From assembly GCA_025175895.1 (NCBI GenBank), contig CM045994.1:64448727-64512726 (forward strand): DNA of 64,000 nucleotides, written 5' to 3'. A model generated the notes under the pieces. The model saw only the letters and a program-made list of their open reading frames with translations. It searched no databases and had not been told where the DNA came from. A program made the position numbers and the translations under genes. Numbering within the stretch: the stretch's first letter is position 1; every line of letters begins with the position of its first letter. This stretch comes from Wurfbainia villosa (Eukaryota > Streptophyta > Magnoliopsida > Zingiberales > Zingiberaceae). Of this stretch, positions 22,450 to 33,603 are shown in pieces.

Positions 22450-23232
22450 AATTCCAAGAAGGGACTTCTGCCGATGTCACATGGTGTGAGTCTTTCGAAG
22501 ACTCAAAGTCCCTCTTCTAGAGAGGAGAGAGACTGCATGGATAAGATCCCTTACGCATCTGCTATAGGATCTATCATGTACGCCATGCTGTGTACTCGTC
22601 CTGATGTCTCATATGCTTTGAGCATGACGAGTAGATACCAGTCAGATCCAGGTGAGCGTCACTGGATAGCAGTCAAGAATATTCTTAAGTACTTGAGAAG
22701 GACTAAAGAATATTTCTTGATATTTGGAGGCGATGAGGAGCTAGCTGTAAAGGGTTACATAGATGTCAGCTTCTAAACTAACTAGGATGATTATAGATCA
22801 CAGTCAGGGTTCATGTTTTGCTTGAATGGTGGCGCTATGAGCTGGAAGAGTTCGAAGCAGAACACAGTTGCTGATTCTACAACAGAAGCCAAGTATATTG
22901 CTGCATCTGAGGCAACAAAAAAGGCAGTTTGGATCCGCAAGTTCATTACTGAGCTTGGGGTGGTTCCTAGCATAGCAGATCTCATAGAGGTCTATTGTGA
23001 CAACAATGGAGCGATTGCATAGGCTAAGGAACCTCACTCACACCAGCGGACCAAACACATACTACGGCGCTTCCATCTCATTCAAGAGATTATCGATAGA
23101 GGAGATGTGAAGATTTGCAGAGTACCCACAGAGGCTAACATTGTAGATCCCTTGACCAAGGCTTTGGCACAGAAAAAGCATGATGGTCACACTAGGTCAT
23201 TGGGTATTAGATACTACGGTGATTGGCACTAG
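22450..23232 (+). pseudogene. A2 RNase H and end of gag-pol
   Basis: Same frame to the natural end. Stops at 22774 (CAA to TAA), 22783 (CAG to TAG) and 23020 (CAG to TAG) interrupt it. Motifs: IPYASAIGSIMYAMLCTRPDVSYAL, SGFMFCLNGGAMSWKSSKQ, STTEAKYIAASEATKKAVW, CDNNGAIA, HTRSLGIRYYGD. The frame closes at TAG 23230-23232, directly before the polypurine tract. From Met 19267 to here is 1,321 codons. Confidence 0.9.
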
Positions 23233-23246
23233 TGCTAGTGGAAGAT
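23233..23246 (+). other. A2 polypurine tract
   Basis: TGCTAGTGGAAGAT before the LTR start TGTTAG; one base differs from A1 (GGGAG to GGAAG). Confidence 0.7.
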
Positions 23247-25058
23247 TGTTAGTGAAAGCCCTAGAGTCAATCATGTGATGATTGTTGTATGGACTTTATT
23301 GTATCATATTCCTATTTATAAAGGCATGGTTATTATATTTACTTGTATTGGTGTCAAATAACTAAATATAATAATGTCCTTGAGTAGTAGGTTCGTATCT
23401 ATATCAATCGATTGGTTGAATCGATAGTGAGATGATATAGAGAACACTACTCTTAATCATTCCTAGTCGAGTATTAACATTCAGGGACAATGTTAATGCG
23501 TAGAGACTAGCATGTAGGTCAACACGATGACTTGATCTCACAAGTCATGGATATGAGTTGACACATGGGTATGCATTGGAGAATGTATACTGAATGACCC
23601 GCCATGAGAAAGTATCATGGATTGTTATATGAGTGTCATATACTTTCTCATGTGGCTATTAGTATGACTATTAGTCCTTAGACGTGAAGTCACCATGGTT
23701 CCCTACATAAGGAGTTGCATACTTTGGCTTCGTCAAACGTCACCCGTAAATGGATGGACTATAAAGGCGATTACTGGGTATGTAACAAATTATGCGGAGG
23801 GATGTGAGTGATGTAGATGGGATCTATCCTCCTATATGACGGGGGTGACATCGATATTCTTGATAGAGTGAGACCACGAAGTGCATGGCCATACCCAAAT
23901 GAGTTAATATGAGATATTGAGCTCATTTGATTAGAGTGAGTCTACTTGGAGTTCAAGATATAGATTGTATCGAGGATGACACGGTCTATGCCTCAATTGG
24001 TCAATCTAGATGTCAAGGATAGAGGGACATTGTCACATATTGTGAGAGTCACAAAGGTGATGTTGGAGCTCAACATTATTTTAACTTGGGTAGCAATGAT
24101 GTGTTGCTAGATACCTCTCATTGCTTATGTTCCTAAATCGGTTTAGGGACATTGCCAACGTTACAAGAACCTATAGGGTCACACACTAAGGGCAATTAGA
24201 TGGAGATTAGGTTCATATGATGAACCATGAGGATGAGGTTCATGGGATGAACCAAATTGGATTAAGAGTAATCCTAATTAGACAATTGAGTTGGACTCAA
24301 TTTGATTCAAGTGTTGAATGAGTCTATTTTAGATTTGATTCATCAAATCAATTTAAATTAATGAATAGAGATTCATTAAATTAAATTGACTTGAATCAAA
24401 TGGTTGGATTTGATCAACCATGGGAGATAAGAGGTCAAGTTTAACTTTACTTGAGAGGGAAGATGAAAGGTCAAGTTTGACTTGACCAAATGTCATGTCA
24501 TGATGATGACTTGGCATGGCCGGCAAATGATGATGCTCCACATCATCATTGACTTAGCATGTGGTGCCACCTCATGAGGGAGACCAAGAGCCATTGGCTC
24601 TTGGAGGAGTTACATGCATGCATGTAACCCCCCCCTCCCCCCCTAAGAAAAGTGGTCGGCCACTATTACCCTTAGATGGTGAATTCATTTTGTGAGTTAC
24701 ACAACTTCATCTTCTTCCTTGGATCACCCTCTTAACCTCTCCCAACCTCCTTGGCCGAAATTCCTAAAGGGTGCTAGCACACTCTAAGGTATTTTTCTCC
24801 ACCTATTGCTTGTGTGGATACCAATAGAAGAGTGTGCACTTGACACTCTCGAGTTCCGGCGAACCTTTTGGACGAGCGAGATTTGTGAAGGGCATCGCAT
24901 CGAGGGTAACTTCTTATCATGTAGATCTAGAGTAGATCTAAAGGTATTAAACACATACATATTAGTTATATATTTTATACTTCGCACGGATCCGTGGCCG
25001 GGGCTTCCGAGGTTTCCACAACGCAAAAAGCGGTTTTTGTGGCTCGAAAAACCCAACA
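23247..25058 (+). repeat. A2 3' LTR
   Basis: Uninterrupted 1,812-base LTR, TGTTAG..CCAACA, and the best reference copy of the family in this window. It shows the stem-loop (23603-23652) and the U3 inverted repeats near 24470-24550. The downstream bases CTTGA are the A2 target duplication. Confidence 0.95.
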
Positions 25059-26764
25059 CTTGAGTAGTAGGTTCTTATCTATATCAATCGATTGGTTGAA
25101 TCGATAATGAGATGATATAGAGAACACTACTTTTAATCATTCCTAGTCAAGTATTAACATTCAGGGACAATGTTAATTCATAGAGACTAGCATGTAGATC
25201 AACACGATGACTTGATCTCACAAGTCATGGATATGAGATATCAAGTTGACACATGGGTATGCATTGGAGAATGTACACTGAATGACCCTCCATGAGAAAG
25301 TATCATGGATCATTATATGAGTGTCATATACTTTCTCATGTGGCTATTAGTATGACTATTAGTCCTTAGACCTGAAGTCACCATGGTTCCCTACATAAGG
25401 AGTTGCATACTTTGGCTTTGTCAAACATCACCCATAAATGGGTGGACTATAAAGCCGATTACTGGGTATGTGATAAATTATACGGAGGGATGTGAGTGAT
25501 GTAGATGGGATCTATCCCTCCTATATGACGGGGGTGACATCGATATTCTTGATAGAGTGAGACCACGAAGTGCATGGCCATGCCCAAATGAGTCAATATG
25601 AGATATTGAGCTCATTTGATTAGAGTGAGTCTACTTGGAGTTCAAGATATAGATTGTATCGAGGATGACACGGTCTATGCCTCAATTGGTCAATCTAGAT
25701 GTCAAGGATAGAGGGACATTGTCACATATTGTGAGAGTCACAATTAGTAGTCACAAAGGTGATGTTGGAGATCAACATTCTTGTAACTTGGGTAGCAATG
25801 ATGTGTTGCTAGATACCGCTCATTGCTTATGTTCCTAAATCGGTTTAGGGACATTACCAACGTTACAAAAACCTATAGGGTCACACACAAAGGGCAATTA
25901 GATGGAGATTAGGTTCATATGATGAACCATGAGGATTAGGTTCATGGGATGAAGCAAATTGGATTAAGAGTAATCCAAATTAGACTAATTGAGTTAGACT
26001 CAAGTTGATTCAAGTGTTGAATGAGTCTAATTTAGATTTGATTCATCAAATAAATTTAAATTAATGAATAGAGATTCATTAAATTAAAATTGACTTGAAT
26101 CAAATGGTTAGATTTGATCAACCATGGGAGATAAGAGGTCAAGTTTGACTTGACTTGAGAGGGAGATGAAAGGTCAAGTTTGACTTGACCAAATGTCATG
26201 TCATGATGATGACTTGGCATGGCCGGCCAATGATGATGCTCTACATCATCATTGACTTATCAATTGGTGCCACCTCATGAGGGAGACCAAGAACCATTGG
26301 CTCTTGGAGTTACATGCATGCATGTAACTCCCACCCATTGAAGTGGCCGGCCACTTCTTGATGAGGAGTGAATTGATTTTGGGTAACCCCATCTTCTTCT
26401 TCCTTGGATCATTTTCTTCCTTGGTTCTCTTCCTCTCTTCCTCTCCCAAACCTCCATTGCCGAGACCTTCAAGGAGTGCTAGCACACTCAAGATTGTCTT
26501 TGCTCTACCTATTGCTTGTGTTGATACCAATAGAGGAGTGTGCACTTGACACTCTCGAGTTCCGGCAATCCATTTGGACGAGCGGGATAAGCGAAGGGCA
26601 TCGCTTCAAGGGTAACTTCTTATCATGTAGATCTAGAGTATATCTAAAGGTTTTAAACACATACATGTTAGTTTAATTTTTTATACTTTGCACGGATCCG
26701 TGGCGGGGGCTTCCGAGGTTTTCGCAACGCAAAAAGTGGTTTTTGCGGCTCGTAAAACCCAACA
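25059..26764 (+). repeat. A1 3' LTR, right part
   Basis: Starts with the second CTTGA and continues the LTR begun at 6269. Its last 650 bases match 1-638 (A1 5' LTR) better than the A2 LTRs, which confirms it belongs to A1. It ends CGTAAAACCCAACA at 26764. The next five bases GACTT (26765-26769) should be A1's own target duplication. Confidence 0.93.
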
Positions 26765-27414
26765 GACTTTTGTCTCTTAGGTCCTAGGTGTTGACTTTGA
26801 CTTTTGGACCTAGACTTTTGATCATTTGACCCTTTAAATTGATTTTGTTTATTCCTAAGGGTCTTCTCAAGTTTCTCAAGCCTTGACCTCAAGGCTTGAT
26901 TTTCAACCTCTAATTGCCCAATTTTAGAATTTTGATTTAATCCTTGGGCATGGTTCTTCCTAGGCATATGCCTAGTCCATTTAGGGTTAAAGCCTAGGTG
27001 CTCTTGTATTTTCCTAATAGATTCCCTAGGTAAGATTTTTCTAGGGACATTAGTCTCAAATTTCTCCTTATTTCCTATGGGGACACTTTTAGCTCCTAAA
27101 CAAAAATATTTATCTCTAGCATGATTTTCATGATGAATTGCAAGAGAATTAAAATTCCTAGCATGCTTTTGACTTTTAAATTTAGAAGATGCATTATTAA
27201 AATGATATACCTTAGGGTTTGCCTTAGTGGCTCCCCCGACTTATGATGCTCTCCTTTGCCCCTTCTTCTCCCCCTTTGGGCATTGATTCCGGTAGTATCC
27301 CAGTTGCTGGCATTTGAAGCAAACCACTTGCTCCTTGCTTTTGGTTGGTGGGGGACCGACATCCTTGATATTTGGTGCCGGTGGAGCTTTTCTTACTTTC
27401 TTTGGGCACTTACT
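26765..27414 (-). pseudogene. N1 gag, C-terminal part
   Basis: Minus-strand gag of a SIRE-like element. Read leftward from the GY boundary it has a Pro/Lys-rich linker, a zinc-knuckle region CFKCQQLGYYRNQC in which the usual His is Tyr, a basic region, RKILPRESIRKIQEHLG, and a Leu/Glu/Lys-rich predicted coiled coil (IGQLEVENQALRSRLEKLEK). One frame change occurs near 27235. It is cut by A1 at 26764. The coiled coil matches N2 (40034-40150). N1's downstream end is outside the window. Confidence 0.8.
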
Positions 27415-29934
27415 GTTAAATACTGGAAAATTTAAAAAAAAAAAAATAGTAAATTAAATGGCCAAATAATTGAGGAAATAATCCTGGAAATTTTTCGGGA
27501 TTTTTAGGAATTTTTCTGAAATTTTTCTGGGTTTAAACGGACTCCGTACGAGATTTCTACGGGGATAAAATAACTAGGCTTTATTTAAGGGGTATTAACC
27601 TAAACCGGAAACCCTAATTTCTATTTTATATTTCTTTTTTTCCTTTCCCCGCCGCGACTTCCTTTGTTCTGATTTTCTTTCCTTGAGCACCGCGCGCTCG
27701 TATAACCCCTTCTCCTTTAGCGCGATCGCCGTGGCCGTTCCTTCTTGGTCAGGCCTTGAGGTTCTTATTTGCCGTCGGCCTCGCGATCGCCGAGCCTTCG
27801 ATGCGCCTCTTCTTTCCCAGCCGCGCGCCCTTCCGGTGCCCAGTGTGGCTTCTCTTCCTTGCCTCGACCGCGACAGCCGCTCTCTACTTGGCATGTCGAG
27901 AGTCCCTACGGTCGTAGTCGTTTCTAACGTCTTTGGTGGTCGCCGGGCAAGAGTATTAGGGCTGACAGATTTTCTCCGTGAGAAGGGTGGAAGGCTCCCA
28001 TCACAGTATAACTTGAATTAACTTCTTTTATCTGTTGTTGGTTGATTCGGGGTGGATTTCCTTCAGAGGAATAGGCTGTTAAGGGCTGTCGAGGGCTTGT
28101 GGGTGTCGTGCGGTTAGAGTTGGATGTGGTCGGCTGTGGATTTGGGGGGGGGGTTGTTAGCTGAGAGGGCTGTGGAGGATTGTAAATGGCTGTGAATAAT
28201 GTTGAGCCGCTGTAAATTGATTTGGAGATCTGATTTGGGAAAGGATTGGTTTTGATTGGAATTTAGGCGGGTGAGCTTGATTGGTCGATTTGGGTTGATT
28301 CCGGAGTTATTCGGTTGATCGGTATGGTTCGGAGGATATGGGATTTGGGTGATATTGTTTGATCTTGAGGATATCTTTGTAAGTGATGAATTAGGTTAAT
28401 TGATTTGGAAATTGGTTTGGGTTAATTGGGTTATAAAAGAAATCGATTAATTATTCGATTTGTTGTTGAATTGTATATTTTGTGCTTGACTATAATTACG
28501 CTATATGCAGGTTTTGATCCGCGAGCGGGTCCCGATCGTGGACGATTGATTCTTCTTGCGGATATATATTGGTGGGTATTTTGACTTAACGTTTAGATTA
28601 AGTCAAATTGATATGCTAGTTAGGATAGCTTACAATATTTTTTGTTTATATGCCTAGTATGTTTTTGGCCTACTAGATACATGCATGTGATAGGATATGA
28701 TTATATTTACCTGTTTGATTTGGATCATAGTATTGGATTAGGGATATGTACATATTGGTTGTACATATCATTCAGATAGGTATTTTGAGTAGGATTTACA
28801 TGCTTTAGTATCATGCACCATTTTCGCATGATTGCATGCTAGTAGACGGGGTTCCATTATTGTTGAGCCCTGACTAGTTATACATGGCCTGCACACCTCC
28901 TGCCACTCATGGGTTAGTGGTACATCGAGGAGGTGTGTGCGATTGCTCTGTCGAGCTCATTGGTCCGCTCATGGGTAGCGATGAGGCGGCGTGTGTAGCG
29001 GCGGATCCCTCCTCGGCCTATGACAGGAGATGAGAGCTTAGCTCCCCACTATGTTTGGGGCGGGAGGATAGGTGTACTCGGCGGCATCCATCCACTTTCG
29101 GTCACTCGGGAAGCGATGATGACGAGTGCACGATTGTCAGCCCTACCCACTCGGCTTCACCATTGCGTGTGAAGGGTGGTAGCGTCGAGGGTGACCATGT
29201 CATTACGGCATGCACTTTGCATAGATTGCATTTATCTTGTGTTTCTTTGCATTTTATTGATGCCTTGGATGTGCATATGATTGTCATGCATCTGCAGGAT
29301 ACATGCTTATATATGATCGGGACTTTATTACTTCTAGTCAGTACATGCTCCTATATCGGGTAGGAGATTGAGGTAAATCTGATCATTTTGTATTTCTTGC
29401 TTGCATACCCTATTTATGTGAGGCTATCTTGGCATGATATTTTATTATTAGCTATACGATTTTGCATATCTACTATACCATGAGTTCTTTGAACTCACCC
29501 GTTGGTTTATATCTATTTCGGGATGAAGCTATCGGGAGAGTGCGATTCTTAGGACCCCACTCGTCGTAAAGTTTTGATTTGGATATTTGTTTTTATGGTA
29601 TTTGGATATTTTGGTTAGAGGACATGTATAGGTTTGGAGATTGATTTTGTATTTGGTTTTGGTGTCCTTATGGACCTTATTTGGATTTTGGTTTGGTTGG
29701 ATTTTGTTGAGTATTCCTGCCCAGATGGCGGTAAGGGTAAGTCTATTTATTTTAGGTGTTTGTCATTTATTTTGGATGATGGCACGAGGCCAAATTATAT
29801 AGCTAGCGTGTGAGTTTGGATTAAATTCGTGTTGGCCAGATGTATAGTGTGTAGGCCTTGTATGTAAATTTGGATTGTCACCCGTCTGAGATCTTTGCCG
29901 GATTTTAAATGCGGTGGGTCTCCTTGGCGTGACA
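27415..29934 (+). repeat. GY 5' LTR
   Basis: TGTTAAATACTGG..GGCGTGACA, about 2,520 bases. It has an A-rich start, a TATA-like/AT segment near 27563-27590, a telo-box AAACCCTAA at 27609-27617, a CpG-rich segment (about 27640-27960), then a long AT-rich part. Against the 3' LTR it is nearly identical in AT-rich stretches, but differs by many small indels at CAG/CTG and GC-rich sites. Open frames in the GC-rich part are not supported as genes. Confidence 0.92.
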
Positions 29935-29942
29935 ATTTATTT

Positions 29943-29953
29943 TGGTATCGAGC
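29943..29953 (+). other. GY primer-binding site, missing one base
   Basis: TGGTATCGAGC lies nine bases after the LTR end; the standard initiator-Met site is TGGTATCAGAGC. The A of CAG is missing, as at many other CAG sites of this element. Confidence 0.8.
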
Positions 29954-30196
29954 GCCTAGGTTTTGAGTTCCTAGGGGTTTTGGATTTTTCGGAGTTCGCC
30001 ATGTATTGGCGAGTTTTGCGAGTAATTTGGAAATTTTGGATTGGTATGGATTTGACGATTTTATGTTTGAAATTCGAGGATTTTTAAGAGATCAATATGG
30101 GGTTTTGGCGCTCTTGGACCTCTCGGCGGTGAAATAGGTATGATGATAAATTTGATATGTTTTTATTTATGGTAATATCGTATTCATTTAACGGAT

Positions 30197-31770
30197 ATGA
30201 GACGAGGTGGGCGTATAGCGCAGGCGTGGTGTGGGGCCACGCCCGGAAGGACCAGATCTTTGGTAGTGACTTGCGGAGAGATCACGAGGGTGAGCATATT
30301 GATCAGGGTCAGATTCCACAGGGTGCTACGGGAGTTGTGGATCCTCAGTTCTCGGCGGATCCTCCTCCCGAGATACCCTTCTTTGGGCATCCGATGTACC
30401 GGAGATCCTCTTGCTACACATCGAAACCCCGGATGGGACCTTCTACTACAGACCAGACAGGCCATCAGTGAGCCGTCGACCCCTCACCGATGCTCGGCCC
30501 TACTTATCCTACGATGTAGGCTGCGCGCACGAGCTCGGATTCGGGATTAAGTCGATGAAGAGCCGGTTCACTTTATTCTGAGAGCGATCCGTCGTGGCTC
30601 ATCTTGGATCGAGATGATGGAGCGTACCTTCTACTATATGAGTGCGCTCAGAGTGGGAGAAGGTAGAGTTAGCGGCCTTCCATTTACGAGGCGAGGAGAT
30701 CAGTGGGATATCTGGCGCTCGATTATTGGCGGCGGCGGGTTACATGGGCGAAATTTAGAGGCTTTTGAGAGTCGATATTTCCCGGGCATATCGGATGATG
30801 AGGCGTCGGGATTTTGAGTCTAAGGCAGAATAATCGCTCGATGATGGAGTATAATCTGAAATTTAATCGGTTAGCGAGGTTTTGCCCGAGTTAGTTCTTG
30901 AGGATAGGTCACGGATGATGCGGTTTATGCGAGGGGCTGGATGGGCATCTACAGTCGGGATGGCGAGATTTGGTAGTTCTTCCTACCGAGGCGTTGGATA
31001 GAGCTTTGTTGATCGAGTCGGCTCAGCGGAGGGTCAATCTGAGACGGGAAGAGAAGCGGTGAAAGATCTACGGTCGGACCCATCGACCCAGACTCTGGTC
31101 ATCGAGTGGCGCGATCAAGGGTCGAGTCATTACAGGGCATCTAGCGGCCTCGAAATCGGGGCGATCTTGGTGGGCCCTCGCGGTCTTTTTGAGCCGGAGG
31201 CCGCCCATTGGCGACACCTCTGTACTCGTTGTGGATCGAAGAGCATATCATCTCGGCTGCACCTTGGGGCGGACGGTTTGCTATTATTGCAGCTGGACAC
31301 ATGAGCGAATTGTTCGTTGAAGGCTCGGCATGTAGCTTCGAGTTTCTATTCGAGGAGGACCGTTGCGTCGATGCAGGACTCGAGAGAGAGGCGAACGGCC
31401 CGGACCTTCGCCCGAGAGGGCAGCTCCCCTGCGAGAGTCGCCTATGGCATTCATGGGCAGTACACGGTGCCCGCGGTGTCACGAGGTTGATTGAGACGCG
31501 ATGATACGGTCTGATCTCGGCCAGCCAGTGCAGTACCATTAGCAGCGGCGACCAGCATTCTGATATCGGTGCGCCGCCGCCACTAGTTCGGAGATCGGGC
31601 CGGGTCTGATGCGATCGCGGCCGTTATACGGACCTTCCTATCGGGCCCGTACCGGTCTTGTATCAGTCTCGAGGCTCGAGCACATCCCCTTTGGCGGTGA
31701 TACCACCTCCACCGCCACCGGAGGCTGGCGGATTCATGCGATTACGAGAGAGGATCTTGCGCGAGCCAGC
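30197..31770 (+). pseudogene. GY gag, heavily broken
   Basis: The likely start is ATGAGACGAGGTGG (MRRGG), typical of a basic chromovirus gag N-terminus. Only pieces can be read: 30197-30550, 30614-30817 (MMERTFYYMSALRVGEGRV), and a region near 30830-31060 equivalent to MMEYNLKFNRLARFCP and TEALDRALLIESAQR. No intact zinc knuckle is found. Frame changes occur roughly every 100-250 bases, far more densely than in the RNase H section of the same element. Confidence 0.65.
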
Positions 31771-32400
31771 GAATCCGTATTTCGTGATGCGGTTTCACTT
31801 TATGCATTTTCATATTATGCTAGTTGATCTTGGTAGTTCGCATTCGTTTATTTCGTACTTTTATGAGAGAGATCGGTAGACTACTACTAGTAGATCCACA
31901 GATTAGTCGTCTCCTACCATCGGCAATACATTGGATGTTACCGGGGGAGGGTTGTCCTTTAGATTTTGGTAACATCATTCTTACGGTAGATTTATTGAGT
32001 GCTGGATATGGTCGAGTTCGACATTATTCTTGGCATGGTCTTGGTGTCGGTATATCATGCCACGATGGGTGCGACGAGGGTGGTCACATTTGACCTCGAA
32101 CCAACCCTCGTGGGATTTCAGCATCGGGGCGGCGGTATAGCGACCATATCTGCGATTGAGGCTCGAAGCTTTTATTGCGGTTGTCGGGGTTTTCTATTAT
32201 CTATGATCAATGTAGAAAGGCGGTGGTGACTCTCGGATCGCGGACATCCCTATTGTCAGAGTATCGGATGTCTTTCGGAGGATTCAGATCGCCTCCCGAA
32301 GGCAAGTGGAGTTCATGATTGAGTTAATACAGGGCGCCGGCATCAGCTCCTTATCGTATGGCCCGAGAGAGTTGGATGAGTTAAAGGTTCGACTCGAGGA
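31771..32400 (+). pseudogene. GY protease region
   Basis: 31805-31860 reads HIMLVDLGSSHSFIS, corresponding to the gypsy protease motif DSG-(A/S)-(S/T)-HSFIS, with Asp-Leu-Gly in place of Asp-Ser-Gly. Downstream, MVEFDIILGM in a shifted frame matches the conserved FDVILGMDWL segment near 32000-32040. Several frame changes separate the parts. Confidence 0.65.
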
Positions 32401-32940
32401 ACTTTTGGGCCGAGGTTTTATTATAGCGCATCACCACAGGGTTCTCCGGTTCTCTTCGTGAAGAAGAAAGATGGTTCGATGAGATGCACGATCGATTACG
32501 AGCAATTGAACGCCGTCACTATCAAGAATAAATATCCTCGCCACGTATTGAGGACTTGTTTGATCACTGAGGTACATCGGTCTATTCTAAGATTGATATT
32601 CGGTCCAGGATATCATCAATTCAGAGTTAGAGATTACGACATTGAAGAAGACGCTGCCGCATCGGATATGGGCATTATGAGTTTTTGGTAATGCCATTTG
32701 GGCTTACCAATGCACCATCGGTATAAATGGATTTGATTAACCGATAATTTATGGATATACTAGATCTGTTCGAAATTGTTTTTATCGATGACATTACGTC
32801 TATTCGTTCGAGGAGGAACACGCGCAGATCTTCGTCTTGTTCTCGGATAGGCTCCGGTGAAGCGGCTATATGCGGTTCAATAAATGCGCGTTTGGTTTAC
32901 ACTCGATTCGGTTTTTACGGGACATGTGGTTTCGAGTAGA
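32401..32940 (+). pseudogene. GY reverse transcriptase
   Basis: FVKKKDGSMRCTIDYEQLNAVTIKNKYP (split across 32450-32540), GYHQFRVRDYDIEE, a piece equivalent to MPFGLTNAP near 32690-32720, and the catalytic VFIDDI near 32785-32800 are recognisable. RT makes the element's cDNA. The frame is lost at several points; segments such as SILRLIFGPGYHQ keep the colinear order but differ at individual residues from a typical chromovirus RT. Confidence 0.82.
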
Positions 32941-33603
32941 GGTATTTCAGTTGACCCCCAGAAGATCGAGGCTGTCACTAGTTGGGAGCAGCCGAAATTA
33001 GTTCAGGAGATTCGCAGTTTCCTAGGCTTGGCTGGGTATTACAGACGGTTCGTTGAGGGTTTCTCGAGCATTTCTATGCCATTGACACGCCTTACCAGGA
33101 AGGGCGTGAAGTTCACGTGGACAGAGGCGTGCGAGACTAGTTTTCAGGAGTTGAAGAGGAGATTGGTGTCAGCACCGATTCTGGTATTGCCATCAGGGGA
33201 CGATGGTTTCGTTCTTTATACAGATGCGTCTCTACAGGGTTTAGGCGCAGTATTGATGCAGCACGGCAGGGTAGTCTCCTATGCTTCTCGACAGTTGAAG
33301 GAACATGAGAAAAACTACCCAGTTCACGATTTAGAGTTTGCCGCTATTATTTATGCCTTGAAGATTTGGAGGCATCATTTATATGGTATTACGTTTGAGA
33401 TTCTTACTGATCATAAGAGTCTCAAATATTTGTTTACACAGAAAGAACTCAATCTCCGACAGAGAAGATGGATGGAGTTCCTGAAGGATTATGATTACCA
33501 CCCAGGAAAGCCAATGTGGTTCCGACGATTTAGCCGGAAGTCCCGAGGGACTTTAGCTTCTTCAGTTTTAGTCACGGATTTGATTGTGGTTTCTCCGAGT
33601 TGA
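32884..33603 (+). pseudogene. GY RT connection and RNase H
   Basis: The best preserved coding part of GY, 239 residues. After about 15 out-of-frame residues it reads GHVVSSRGISVDPQKIEAV, FLGLAGYYRRFVEGFSSI and PLTRLTRKG. RNase H follows with FVLYTDAS, HDLEFAAIIYALKIWRHHLYG and TDHKSLKYLFTQKELNLRQRRW; the acidic catalytic residues in TDAS, DLEF and TDHK are present. Near 33515-33535 the sequence loses register where a typical element has NVVADALSRK, at a former GCAG. Confidence 0.9.

Larger units (their letters stand above)
6406..25058 (+). mobile_element. A2: Ty1-copia element inserted in A1 3' LTR, split by B
   Basis: Complete plus-strand element of the same family as A1: 5' LTR (6406-7662 plus 17072-17615), PBS, leader, gag-pol, polypurine tract and 3' LTR (23247-25058). 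Without the nested element B it is about 9.2 kb. The five-base duplication CTTGA flanks it. Its LTRs differ from those of A1 over the last 450 bases or so, so A1 and A2 are two subfamilies. Confidence 0.95.
1..26764 (+). mobile_element. A1: Ty1-copia element, 5' end outside window, split by A2
   Basis: Plus-strand Ty1-copia element with LTR, primer-binding site, gag, protease, integrase, reverse transcriptase, RNase H and LTR in that order. The order integrase before reverse transcriptase defines copia. Its own sequence is 1-6405 plus 25064-26764; the rest is the nested element A2. The left end lies before base 1, so its target-site duplication cannot be tested. On the right it ends at ACCCAACA and abuts N1 gag. 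The gag and RT style resembles the Angela/Tork group, which is tentative. Coding is interrupted by frameshifts and stops, so it is not autonomous. Confidence 0.93.

Noticed and set aside
6269..26764. Tandem LTR-internal-LTR-internal-LTR array by unequal recombination
   Set aside because: The exact CTTGA duplication and LTR subtype pairing show a nested insertion instead.
27683..28021. 112-codon open frame in GC-rich DNA, and similar ones at 35317-35754
   Set aside because: It lies in the CpG-rich part of the GY LTR; GC-rich DNA yields chance open frames and the two LTR copies do not share the frame.
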